Shown here: piece after piece, positions 1-7,348 of the stretch
How the letters are laid out: each line of letters begins with the position of its first letter
How positions within the stretch are numbered: the first letter of the stretch is position 1
Source of the DNA: Lachnospiraceae bacterium NK4A144
GTDB lineage: Bacteria; Bacillota; Clostridia; Lachnospirales; Lachnospiraceae
Direction of reading: 5' to 3'
Assembly: GCA_000424365.1 (NCBI GenBank)
Contig: AUJT01000001.1
Coordinates: forward strand, 62,001-126,000
DNA length: 64,000 nucleotides
Notes under the pieces: generated by a model
Told to the model about the DNA's origin: nothing
The model's input: the letters and a program-made list of their open reading frames with translations, nothing else
Databases searched by the model: none
Position numbers and translations under genes: made by a program

Positions 1-398
1 TAGCCCCTGTATCCTCTCTCGTCACCTCAAGAATTTGCTGGGAACCCTACGTACTGGAAGCTGCAGATGCAGTTATGTCCAATAGAAAGATCGAATCTGT
101 TGTTTCAGGACACATACATGGTACAGATGTATCTGCCGGATTTGAAAAGGGCTGGGTAGAAATGATCGACCTGAACCACCAGGTTGCAGCTCAGGGAACT
201 GAGAAAGCCATGAATAGTGCTATTGAAAAGTTCAAACGTAAGAAAGTAGATTTCGTATTCAAGGGAGATTACATCGGAATCGATCCGGATGATCCATCAA
301 AAACCATCGATCTAAGAAAGGGTTACATAGAAAACGAGAACACTTCGTATCCTACGTTTAATTACATTCTTTCAGACATCATCACGATAACGAATTGA
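1..398 (+). CDS. BMP-family ABC transporter substrate-binding protein, C-terminal part
   Basis: The reading frame is open from base 3 to the stop at 398, so the gene starts outside the window. The visible 131 residues start APVSSLVTSRICWEPYV and end in an FKGDYIGIDPDDPSKTIDL segment. This matches the C-terminal lobe of BMP/Med lipoproteins, which bind nucleosides or related ligands outside the cell for an ABC importer. The first ATG in the window (75) is an internal methionine, because the family-like sequence continues upstream of it. A strong hairpin follows the stop, so this is the last gene of its transcript. The family call rests on remembered similarity; the ligand cannot be told. Confidence 0.75.
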   Translation, partial: APVSSLVTSRICWEPYVLEAADAVMSNRKIESVVSGHIHGTDVSAGFEKGWVEMIDLNHQVAAQGTEKAMNSAIEKFKRKKVDFVFKGDYIGIDPDDPSKTIDLRKGYIENENTSYPTFNYILSDIITITN

Positions 399-416
399 TC
401 CTTTTGTATAGTGTTT

Positions 417-470
417 AAATGGCAGCCGCAATAATCATTTGCGGCTGCCATTTGTTGTGACAGTTTTTTT
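417..470 (+). terminator. Rho-independent terminator after the BMP gene
   Basis: There is a perfect 15-bp inverted repeat (417-431 with 439-453, around GGCAGCCGCA) with a 7-nt loop. The T-run (TTTTTTT) ends near 470, about 10 nt beyond the stem. Confidence 0.75.
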
Positions 471-567
471 ACTTATACAAATGAAGGTTTATTAGGAGAA
501 AAACACTATATGGAACAATATCATAACATAGTACTGTGCCGGTGTTGCATAAACATAACATTGACTG

Positions 568-595
568 TTGACCTCAATTTGCTTTGTGATAAAAT
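568..595 (+). promoter_or_regulatory. Sigma-A-like promoter of the Xre-ImmA-PIN operon
   Basis: TTGACC at 568-573 and TAAAAT at 590-595 are separated by 16 nt, just upstream of the regulator gene. A second TTGACT lies 7 nt upstream at 561-566. Confidence 0.5.
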
Positions 596-613
596 GTAAT
601 CAGGAAGGAAGTG

Positions 614-952
614 ATGGATATGACTACATTACTGGGTGATCGTATAAAGGTTTTGAGAACATCAAGGAATTACACGCAGGAACAGGTTGCAGAACGTCTC
701 GGAATTAGCAGACAAAAATATGCACGTATTGAAAACGGTACTAATAGCATTACACTGGATATCCTTGCGAAGATTGCAGAATTATTGGATGTGACGGTCG
801 GTGATATTACAAGGGTTCTTGATGAAGAACCTGTAATAGAGTATCGTTCGGGAACTGACGGGAATTCTTCCGAAAAGATTTTTGATATGCTGGATCTTTT
901 CTATGCAAATAAGCACATGTATACGAAATTACAGCATAAAGAAATGGAATAA
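614..952 (+). CDS. Xre-family helix-turn-helix regulator
   Basis: This small DNA-binding protein of about 112 residues has a lambda-Cro/Xre helix-turn-helix in its first 65 residues (YTQEQVAERLGISRQKYARIENG, then LDILAKIAELLDVTVGDI). The C-terminal tail shows no recognisable domain. GTG 611, ATG 614 and ATG 620 are all possible starts; AGGAAGG at 602-608 best fits 614 or 620. It is first in a three-gene set with the ImmA-like peptidase 10 nt downstream. By analogy with ImmR/ImmA, it is inferred to repress its own operon and to be relieved when the peptidase cleaves it. Confidence 0.8.
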   Translation: MDMTTLLGDRIKVLRTSRNYTQEQVAERLGISRQKYARIENGTNSITLDILAKIAELLDVTVGDITRVLDEEPVIEYRSGTDGNSSEKIFDMLDLFYANKHMYTKLQHKEME

Positions 953-962
953 GGAGCATTAT

Positions 963-1781
963 ATGCATAGCAGAAGGAAAAGGGAAATCCGGATACAAGC
1001 TGATTCCTTCAGAGAAAAATGTAAGATCAGTCGATATGGGATCATAGATCTTTTTAAGGAATGTGATCGCCTGGGGTATAAACTACTTAGATATCCGCTG
1101 GGAGAGGATGCGGATCTGGGCTTTGCTTTGTTAAAAGATGATGATGTTATCATCTTCATAAATACGAGTATTAGACTTTCAAGAGAGATTTTTACTCTGG
1201 CCCATGAAATAGGACACGTTATTCTTCACATAAATAGTGAGAAATCTTTTATTGATAATAATTCAACGATTGCCGGAATTAACGTCGATGAAAAAGAGCA
1301 GGAAGCAAATTATTTTGCAGCTTGTTTGTTGATGCCGTCAGAAGTGGTTGAGCGTTTTATTGATCTTGAACTTCCGGATTTTGAGGAGAATGGATTGTCT
1401 GGCATGGATATAGCCAGGATGATGTCTGAGTTTAATGTCAGCTATGATGTGGCATTAAATCGGCTTGAGTCTTTGGGGATAATTGATATAAATCAAAAAA
1501 CACGTCTTCAAACCGAGCGGACTGAAAAAAGGGTCGGAAATCTTCTTAGAAGTATTGGAGGAAATGCGCGATTAAATGTTTCTGGGAATGAAATAGTTAT
1601 CCCTTATGAGTATATAGATTATGTTATATATAATTACAATCATAATGCGGTTCCAAAAGAAACGCTGGAAAAAGTGTTGGATTATTATCAGCTCACTATA
1701 GAAGATATAAGCGACAGACTTGTTGATTTTCCCTCGGAAGATGATGATCTGGATGATCTGATTGGAGGACTGGAAGATTGA
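963..1781 (+). CDS. ImmA/IrrE-family zinc metallopeptidase
   Basis: This is a 272-residue protein with the gluzincin motif FTLAHEIGHVILH (His81, Glu82, His85). A downstream EKEQEANYFAACLLMP segment supplies the likely third zinc ligand (about Glu114). Family members cleave Xre-type repressors to induce the adjacent genes. The start at 963 is set by AAGGAG shortly upstream; the longer frame from 882 would overlap the regulator. The last about 110 residues are acidic, end in a run of Asp residues, and are not recognised. The gene overlaps the following PIN gene by 4 nt, suggesting translational coupling. Confidence 0.85.
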   Translation: MHSRRKREIRIQADSFREKCKISRYGIIDLFKECDRLGYKLLRYPLGEDADLGFALLKDDDVIIFINTSIRLSREIFTLAHEIGHVILHINSEKSFIDNNSTIAGINVDEKEQEANYFAACLLMPSEVVERFIDLELPDFEENGLSGMDIARMMSEFNVSYDVALNRLESLGIIDINQKTRLQTERTEKRVGNLLRSIGGNARLNVSGNEIVIPYEYIDYVIYNYNHNAVPKETLEKVLDYYQLTIEDISDRLVDFPSEDDDLDDLIGGLED

Positions 1782-2434
1782 GAGCCTCTTTGGATACAAA
1801 TGTTATCATACATCTATATAAAGCGGGGCTTCAACGTGTATTGTTCGATGTTTTTGACGAGGGCGTTTTTATATATGAGCAAATCCGGAATATAGAGCTT
1901 GAAAACCATGGGAGAAATGTACTTGAAATAGTTGATGCAGATATTGCTTCAGGAAAAATTGAGATATACACTGATCAAAAGTTAAAAGATTTGGCAGTTT
2001 ATAAAATATTTGAGAATAATTTCAAAGAAAACAGACTTTTATATGGAAGTGGTGATTTAGGAGAAGTATACGCCATTTCACTTGCTCAGACATTAGGAGC
2101 ATATTCTTTAGTGACTGATGACACAAAACAAGGCGGACCATATATGTCGCTTCTTCAGTTCGAAGATGATGTTATGCCATTTACTTTTGCTGATGTACTG
2201 ATATTACGATATTTGATGGGAAAAACAGATGTATTACAAACTGTAAAAGATTTTGATGCAGTAAATACGGCATCGGAACTTGGTTGGTCGTTCCGAAGTC
2301 AGATATCAAAATTCATAAGACGTTTTCTTAAAGAACCATATAGGAAAGAAGATACTATTTGGATTCGAGAGCTTGAAAAGAAACATGACATTAGGATAAA
2401 AGACAAGTTAATACGTCTGAGTAAATTATTATAA
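1778..2434 (+). CDS. PIN-domain protein (predicted ribonuclease)
   Basis: This 218-residue protein starts with TTG inside the stop of the peptidase gene (TTGA overlap). The opening SLDTNVIIHLY is a typical PIN first strand with Asp6. Further acidic residues sit where PIN nucleases need them: Glu40/Glu42, Asp93/Glu96 (GDLGEVYAISLA) and Asp114/Asp115 (SLVTDD). It is longer than VapC toxins (about 130 residues). The basic C-terminal part, from about residue 150, has no recognised domain. Coupling to an Xre regulator and a peptidase suggests a toxin-like effector; that role is an inference. The gene looks more AT-rich than its neighbours. Confidence 0.7.
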   Translation: MRASLDTNVIIHLYKAGLQRVLFDVFDEGVFIYEQIRNIELENHGRNVLEIVDADIASGKIEIYTDQKLKDLAVYKIFENNFKENRLLYGSGDLGEVYAISLAQTLGAYSLVTDDTKQGGPYMSLLQFEDDVMPFTFADVLILRYLMGKTDVLQTVKDFDAVNTASELGWSFRSQISKFIRRFLKEPYRKEDTIWIRELEKKHDIRIKDKLIRLSKLL

Positions 2435-2517
2435 GATGTGTTTGAAAAAGGATCTCTACGGAGGGCTTAAAAATGACAAAGGTCTAGCTCTTGAAATAGG
2501 ATAATTGTGGTCATGAT

Positions 2518-2553
2518 CGCGCCCGCTATAAACCGATGTTTATAGCGGGCGCG
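2518..2553. terminator. Bidirectional terminator-like hairpin between convergent genes
   Basis: There is a perfect 15-bp inverted repeat (arms 2518-2532 and 2539-2553, core GCGCCCGCTATAAA) with a 6-nt loop. It sits between the PIN gene and the convergent pncB gene. T-runs on either side are weak. Confidence 0.6.
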
Positions 2554-2577
2554 AGTGCTTTTGCCAAAAACGGATAA

Positions 2578-3792
2578 TTATTCGTGCTGCATTCTCCAGT
2601 CGATACATCTCTGCAGGTAGTCAACGTATTCGGGATTTCTGCACATGCCTTTTCCGGGAGTGTCGGAGATCTTTGCTACGTCCTGACCGTTGCAGGCGGT
2701 GGTCTTCATAACGATATTAAGTGCCGGAACCGAGGTGTCGTTTGAAAGATAAGTTCCTATACCAAAGGCAACCTTAGTCCTGTTATGGAAGTGGCGGAAG
2801 ATCGCATCGGCTTTCTCGAAATTAAGTGAATCAGAGAAGAGGAGAGTCTTATTTTTGGGATCAAGACCAAGACTTTCGTAATGCTTGATCATTTTTTCTC
2901 CCCACTCGATCGGATCACCGCTGTCGTGCCTTACACCGGAGAAGAGGGTAGCAAATGTTAGCTGGAAATCCTTTAAGAAGCAGTCGGTAGTGATCGCGTC
3001 GGTAAGGGCAGTTCCGTTAAGTACGCCGTATTCTCTAACCCAGGCATTGAGCGCGTACCAGTTAGAGTAAGCAGGGTTATGCTTATGATTTCCCTGACCT
3101 ACGCACATGATCCATTCATGAGCCATAGTTCCTACAGGAGTGATGCCGAATTTCTTTGCGAGATATACGTTGCTTGTACCGATAAAGCTAGAGGAACATT
3201 CCATCGTATCGTTCAAGTGTGAGAATTTCTCGACAGCCAGAGCCTGTGCTTCAGCTGAAAGTCTGCGGCGGAGACCAAATTCGGAGAAAACGCCTGCATA
3301 CCATGTGCCTGAATGGAGCTTGTTGTATTTTTCGTCGAGCTTTTCTTTGAAACTTTCAAGAAGTTCATCGTAGTTATACTGCATACGGAAGTAAACTTCG
3401 TTTACGATAGCGAGAGTCGGGATCTCATACATGGAAGTATTGAGCCAGGTTCCCTTTGTATCTATAGCAAGACCGCATTCAGCATCGGTTGTGATCTCGA
3501 AGTCCTCGAAGCGGGGCTGCCAGAGACGGAGAAAATCAACATAAGAGCCCTTGATCCACTTGATACCATCGAGATATTCAAGTTCTTCTTCTGTAAAGCG
3601 GAGGTCGCAGTAGGCTTTTATCTGCTCTTTGATCTCTGTTACCATTTCAGGAGTGAAGTGAACGTCGGTGTTTCGGCATTTAAATGTCCAGGTTGTTTTG
3701 TATCCCGGGAACTGGTGGTAAATCGCCTGTCCCATGCTGAATTTATAAAGATCGGTTTCCAGTAATGATATGATTATCTGATCAAGTTTCAT
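2578..3792 (-). CDS. pncB: Nicotinate phosphoribosyltransferase
   Basis: This is a 404-residue enzyme that joins nicotinate to PRPP, with ATP hydrolysis, to give nicotinate mononucleotide in the Preiss-Handler NAD salvage route. The N-terminus (LLETDLYKFSMGQAIYHQFP) and the segments MAHEWIMCVGQGNH, GVRHDSGDP and LLFSDSLN match the PncB family over its full length. It is the third gene of a minus-strand operon, 99 nt after pncA, which would supply its substrate nicotinate. Part of that gap is a 36-nt dispersed repeat at 3851-3886. Confidence 0.92.
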   Translation of the reverse strand: MKLDQIIISLLETDLYKFSMGQAIYHQFPGYKTTWTFKCRNTDVHFTPEMVTEIKEQIKAYCDLRFTEEELEYLDGIKWIKGSYVDFLRLWQPRFEDFEITTDAECGLAIDTKGTWLNTSMYEIPTLAIVNEVYFRMQYNYDELLESFKEKLDEKYNKLHSGTWYAGVFSEFGLRRRLSAEAQALAVEKFSHLNDTMECSSSFIGTSNVYLAKKFGITPVGTMAHEWIMCVGQGNHKHNPAYSNWYALNAWVREYGVLNGTALTDAITTDCFLKDFQLTFATLFSGVRHDSGDPIEWGEKMIKHYESLGLDPKNKTLLFSDSLNFEKADAIFRHFHNRTKVAFGIGTYLSNDTSVPALNIVMKTTACNGQDVAKISDTPGKGMCRNPEYVDYLQRCIDWRMQHE

Positions 3793-3850
3793 TGTTTTAT
3801 CCTCCGAAAAAATTTAGACGTTATGCGAATTCTCATAAATGCGCGAAGTC

Positions 3851-3886
3851 GTTACTGAAGCGAGCTGTAAGCGAGTGAACAGTAAC
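3851..3886. repeat. 36-nt palindromic repeat unit (GTTAC...GTAAC family)
   Basis: This element begins GTTACT and ends GTGAACAGTAAC. It matches 32 of 36 bases of the last 36 bases of the 147-bp repeats at 10132-10278 and 46088-46123. It sits in the pncA-pncB gap of the minus-strand operon. Confidence 0.75.
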
Positions 3887-3891
3887 GAGAA

Positions 3892-4449
3892 TTATCTCCA
3901 GGGTTCACTTCCCTGATTTTTTACCTCTACGTGGAGAGCTTTCATAGCATTAAGTGCTGTGTCGTGGCTCTCAGGTGTGACTCCTGCGCAGCAGGCAGCA
4001 TCGACGATCAGGTGCGCGTTTGGACAAGCTGTTTTGGAGATCACAGCGTTAGAGATGACACAAATATCTGTACATACACCGACAAGCTCTATCTCACTGA
4101 AATGTTCACTTCCTGTCTTTCTAAAATATTCAAAAAGGTCTGAACATCCAAAAGTATCTTTGTTAAAAACGTTTATCAGGCTATTGTCTTCATCGGGCTT
4201 AAGCTTATCTACGATCTGCCAGCCGTCAGTATTTTCGATGCAGTGTGGAACAGGGAGATTTTTACCTTCTTCAGTTTCCATATAATCATTTTTGTGTGTA
4301 TCACGTGTGAAAACAATGTTTTCACCGTTCAGCAGGTAGGATTCGATCTTTTTTTCTATGTTTGGGATGACTTTTTCTGCGGCATCATTTTTCAGCGCGC
4401 CCCCAACGAAATCATTCTGCATGTCTACTACGATCAAAAGTTTAGCCAT
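3892..4449 (-). CDS. pncA: Nicotinamidase / isochorismatase-family hydrolase
   Basis: This is a 185-residue cysteine hydrolase of the isochorismatase superfamily. The Asp-Lys-Cys triad is visible: Asp9 in LLIVVDMQNDF, Lys97 in FNKDTFG and Cys130 in VGVCTDICVISN. The likely metal ligands are Asp50 and His52 (TRDTH). With pncB downstream and an NrtR-like regulator upstream, the natural assignment is conversion of nicotinamide to nicotinate and ammonia. The superfamily alone would not prove that; the operon does most of the work. Confidence 0.85.
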   Translation of the reverse strand: MAKLLIVVDMQNDFVGGALKNDAAEKVIPNIEKKIESYLLNGENIVFTRDTHKNDYMETEEGKNLPVPHCIENTDGWQIVDKLKPDEDNSLINVFNKDTFGCSDLFEYFRKTGSEHFSEIELVGVCTDICVISNAVISKTACPNAHLIVDAACCAGVTPESHDTALNAMKALHVEVKNQGSEPWR

Positions 4450-4503
4450 GGTTATTCTCCTCTATAAAACCTTATTCTTATCTGAAAGAAGTTGTCGGAT
4501 GTC

Positions 4504-5256
4504 TTAGTGAAGCTTGCAATATAATGCTGCATTTCGGTGACCGCTGTTCTCGGTCTTTGATCCTGTGTCTACTACGAGACCCGGTTTTACATATTTATTA
4601 AAAAAGCTGCGTCTGAAATTACCTGTGTCCTCGGTTTTTCCGGTGACAGTTTCATAGATCTTTTTTAATTCGTAGATCGTAAAGGACTGATCATCCTTCA
4701 AAAATTTGAACGCGTCATCTGTGTATTCGATCCTGTTACGAAGCCGCTTGATCGCGGTTTTGATAATAGCAGAGTGATCAAACGCAAGATCTGATTCCTT
4801 TATGACATTTCTGTCTCCGATAAAAGTGAGACCGTCGATATCGATACTGATCTTGAAAAGCTGGGTTTCCGCGGCGTCATCCCCTGCGCTGAAAGAAAGA
4901 GCACTCTTGGGTATAAATGCCATATATGCAATGGATATAACTCGCATACGGGGGTCACGGTCAACTTCTCCAAAGGTACCGAACTGCTCGATAGGGATGT
5001 CAGTCAGATGAGTCTCTTCTTTTAATTCCCTTGCGGCTGCGGTATCTATGGATTCGTCCATACTGACAAATCCACCGGGGATAGCCCATTTATCTTTATA
5101 AGGATAACATCCTCTTTTTATCAGAAGTACGGATAATTCGTTATTGTCGGATAGTGTAAAAATAACGATGTCCGCAGTTACTGACGGTTTTTCGTATTTT
5201 GAGGAATCATATTTATCGAGATATTCCTTTTCTTCTTTTGTTTCAGGTATATACAC
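4504..5256 (-). CDS. nrtR: NrtR-like Nudix/winged-helix regulator of NAD metabolism
   Basis: This 250-residue protein has a Nudix domain (about residues 24-155) and a C-terminal winged-helix region (about 165-235). NrtR repressors have this arrangement and sense ADP-ribose or related NAD metabolites. The Nudix box at 62-84 keeps the G, E and RELKEET residues, but the usual glycine after EE-x is His83, so hydrolase activity is uncertain. The start is GTG at 5256, set by AAGGAGGC at 5261-5268. It is first in the operon with pncA and pncB, and its promoter overlaps a palindrome, suggesting autoregulation. A plain Nudix hydrolase is the alternative. Confidence 0.75.
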   Translation of the reverse strand: MYIPETKEEKEYLDKYDSSKYEKPSVTADIVIFTLSDNNELSVLLIKRGCYPYKDKWAIPGGFVSMDESIDTAAARELKEETHLTDIPIEQFGTFGEVDRDPRMRVISIAYMAFIPKSALSFSAGDDAAETQLFKISIDIDGLTFIGDRNVIKESDLAFDHSAIIKTAIKRLRNRIEYTDDAFKFLKDDQSFTIYELKKIYETVTGKTEDTGNFRRSFFNKYVKPGLVVDTGSKTENSGHRNAALYCKLH

Positions 5257-5311
5257 TTTCGCCTCCTTTGGAATAAAGAATTAATGAAAGAGTCAAAATA
5301 ACTATATTCAA

Positions 5312-5340
5312 ATAATAGTCTCTGCGACTATATATGTCAA
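5312..5340 (-). promoter_or_regulatory. Promoter of the nrtR-pncA-pncB operon with overlapping operator candidate
   Basis: On the minus strand TTGACA (5340-5335) and TATTAT (5317-5312) are spaced exactly 17 nt. A perfect 6-bp inverted repeat ATAGTC-n5-GACTAT (5315-5331) lies across the spacer and the -10 box, where a repressor would block polymerase. A further ACTAT half-site is at 5301-5305. Binding by the NrtR-like protein is inferred. Confidence 0.6.
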
Positions 5341-5342
5341 GC

Positions 5343-5384
5343 AAAAAAACACCGGAGCAGGAAAAGTGATATTTCCTGTTCCGG
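5343..5384 (-). terminator. Minus-strand terminator of the chemoreceptor remnant
   Basis: Arms 5372-5384 and 5352-5364 (CCGGAACAGGAAA type, one mismatch) are followed on the minus strand by seven T residues. It lies inside the remnant frame and just upstream of the nrtR promoter, insulating that promoter. Confidence 0.75.
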
Positions 5385-5716
5385 CTTCCGCGTCGGCAAC
5401 ACGAAGTTCCTCTTTTATCATGGTATCGTAAATATTATTGATCAGAAAACCACTGATGATTACAAGCACGGTCGCAATTCCGACAATAGCAGCGACTGCG
5501 ATAAATACTAATTTTCGAACTAATTTCCCCTTTCTTTCCCTTTGCTCCATAGTACCCCCTCAAAAAATAAAAAAAGAATGTGAACACACTACAACGTGAT
5601 TTTACTATAAATAGAGTGACATTTTTGCACTTTTTGGGATAATTGACGGAATTTTAAGCGTTTAAGTGGATTTTTTATTGTACAAGATAGCGATGACAGA
5701 TTAGAAAATAAAAAAT

Positions 5717-5745
5717 CGCTCCGTAAAGTTGTATAGTACGGAGCG
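5717..5745 (-). terminator. Minus-strand terminator after the YjiH-family gene
   Basis: A 9-bp perfect stem (CGCTCCGTA with TACGGAGCG) has an 11-nt loop. A T-rich stretch follows on the minus strand (5716-5706), about 20 nt past the stop of the membrane protein gene. Confidence 0.75.
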
Positions 5746-5764
5746 AAAAAGAAATTCTATATTG

Positions 5765-7111
5765 TCAAAACAAAATATGTGCCAGTGGACACACGATCAC
5801 GAGTGAGATCACTGTTCTTTCAAGGAAGATCACAAACATCTCAAGGAGACTTACCGGAAGCTTTGATGCGAGGATCAGACCACCGATCTCGGAGATATAT
5901 AAAACCTGTGTTACTGATACAACAGCGATAATGAAACGCGTCATTGCTGATGCACCGGCACCTGCGATAAGTATTGATGGTGTGAACATGTCAACGAATC
6001 CAACGATCATCGTTGATGCTGCGGCGTTTGCGTCAGGTACCATCAATAGATGCATGAGGGGACGGAAGGGGATGCCCATCCATTCAAACACCGGAGTGTA
6101 GTTCGCGATGATGAGAGCTATTGTTCCGATACACATTACAGTCGGAAGCACGCCGAACCACATTTTCGCAGAATTTATACATCCGCTTGAAATAAATGCT
6201 CCGAGACCTTTGTGCTCTGAAACTCTGTCCATAGCGAGCTTCATACCGTATTCTCTTGAGTTCTTATAGCCTTCGGGGATGGTCTCGCTCATGTGCTTTC
6301 CTTCCACGAAATATCGGTCTTTTTTGTGACTAAGCGGTGGAATACGGGGACATATCAGTGCACATATGATACCTATGAGTACGATCGTCATATAATAAAT
6401 ACCAAACATCTCCACGAGACCAACCTGATCAAGAACTACGAGACTGAAAGTGATGGAAACTGCGGAAAATGTCGTTGCAATGACTGCAGCTTCTCTCTCG
6501 GAGTAGTAGCCTCCTTCAAACTGATTGCAGGTAAGCATAACACCGAGTGTGCCGTCACCGATCCATGATGTTATGCAGTCAACGGCTGCGCGTCCCGGAA
6601 CCGTGAAGAGAGGGCGCATATATTTTGTAAGGATGGCACCGATGTACTCCAGGAGACCGAAATCCAGGAGCAGTGGGAGCAGGAGACCTGCGATGGCGAA
6701 AATGATGACCAGAGTGCAGAGGAGATCATTTAATATGAAGCCTCCCTGATCCGCACCGGAAATGATCGCGTATCTGCCAGTGTCCTGATCTAAGTAAGTG
6801 ATCCATGCGAGCGCGCATCCGGCTACACGTACAAGCGTCCAGAAAGGGCTGGTGAGAAACGTTTCTCTAAGGATCTTATTGTGCCAGAATATATTTATCC
6901 GTGTCTGGGCAAGGATCGACAAAACAGCAGATATAGTAAGGATACCAAGGCAGAGCATAGGAAGAGCGCTGCCGATAGCAGCTGAAATAAAGTCGGCAAT
7001 TATTTTTACGATAACGGTCCAGGTTCCGTTAAATTTTACCGGTATCATAAAAAGCAGAATACCGGTTATAGATGGCAGTATAAAAAGAAGTTTCTTGGTT
7101 GTGTTACTCAT
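5765..7111 (-). CDS. YjiH-family nucleoside-recognition (Gate) membrane protein
   Basis: This 448-residue polytopic membrane protein has about ten hydrophobic segments. It contains two Gate-like halves, with motifs such as TSWIGDGTLGVMLTCNQF and PDANAAASTMIVGFVDMFTPS, typical of YjiH and related nucleoside-recognition proteins. The transported or sensed substrate is not established for this family. It is a single-gene unit with its own terminator, divergent from the pilus-like locus. The 219-nt gap upstream is AT-rich and shows no clear regulatory motif. Confidence 0.8.
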   Translation of the reverse strand: MSNTTKKLLFILPSITGILLFMIPVKFNGTWTVIVKIIADFISAAIGSALPMLCLGILTISAVLSILAQTRINIFWHNKILRETFLTSPFWTLVRVAGCALAWITYLDQDTGRYAIISGADQGGFILNDLLCTLVIIFAIAGLLLPLLLDFGLLEYIGAILTKYMRPLFTVPGRAAVDCITSWIGDGTLGVMLTCNQFEGGYYSEREAAVIATTFSAVSITFSLVVLDQVGLVEMFGIYYMTIVLIGIICALICPRIPPLSHKKDRYFVEGKHMSETIPEGYKNSREYGMKLAMDRVSEHKGLGAFISSGCINSAKMWFGVLPTVMCIGTIALIIANYTPVFEWMGIPFRPLMHLLMVPDANAAASTMIVGFVDMFTPSILIAGAGASAMTRFIIAVVSVTQVLYISEIGGLILASKLPVSLLEMFVIFLERTVISLVIVCPLAHILF

Positions 7112-7348
7112 GTATATTAATTCACTTTCTTATAAATATTAAAATAGATCATGATTAATTTTAATGCCGTTTCTCGGCAGAACTTTTCTAATATACACTC
7201 AATAAATCAAATATACAAGTTTTATGCAAAAAACGTAAAATATTCATGGATTTAATGCATAATGTGATGTAAAATTTTTTGTAAGGGTTGTTTATAAATC
7301 ATCCTATCTGTCCGAAATACATTTAGGACGATGAGGAGGGGAAGGTAT

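Larger units (their letters stand above)
5308..5550 (-). pseudogene. Truncated chemoreceptor N-terminus (internal deletion remnant)
   Basis: The 80-codon frame encodes a basic N-terminus, one transmembrane helix (KLVFIAVAAIVGIATVLVII) and NNIYDTMIKEELRVA. That is how methyl-accepting chemotaxis proteins and related sensors begin. After about residue 52 the frame runs straight into a minus-strand terminator hairpin, so the tail is translated terminator. The sensor and signalling domains (normally 500 or more residues) are missing. The best reading is an internal deletion that joined the start of the gene to its own terminator. It could still make a small membrane peptide. Confidence 0.6.

Noticed and set aside
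882-962. Longer start of the ImmA-like gene
   Set aside because: It would overlap the Xre gene by 70 nt without a ribosome site; AAGGAG lies just before 963.
3313-3765. 150-codon plus-strand frame
   Set aside because: It lies entirely antisense to pncB, has no ribosome site and resembles no protein.
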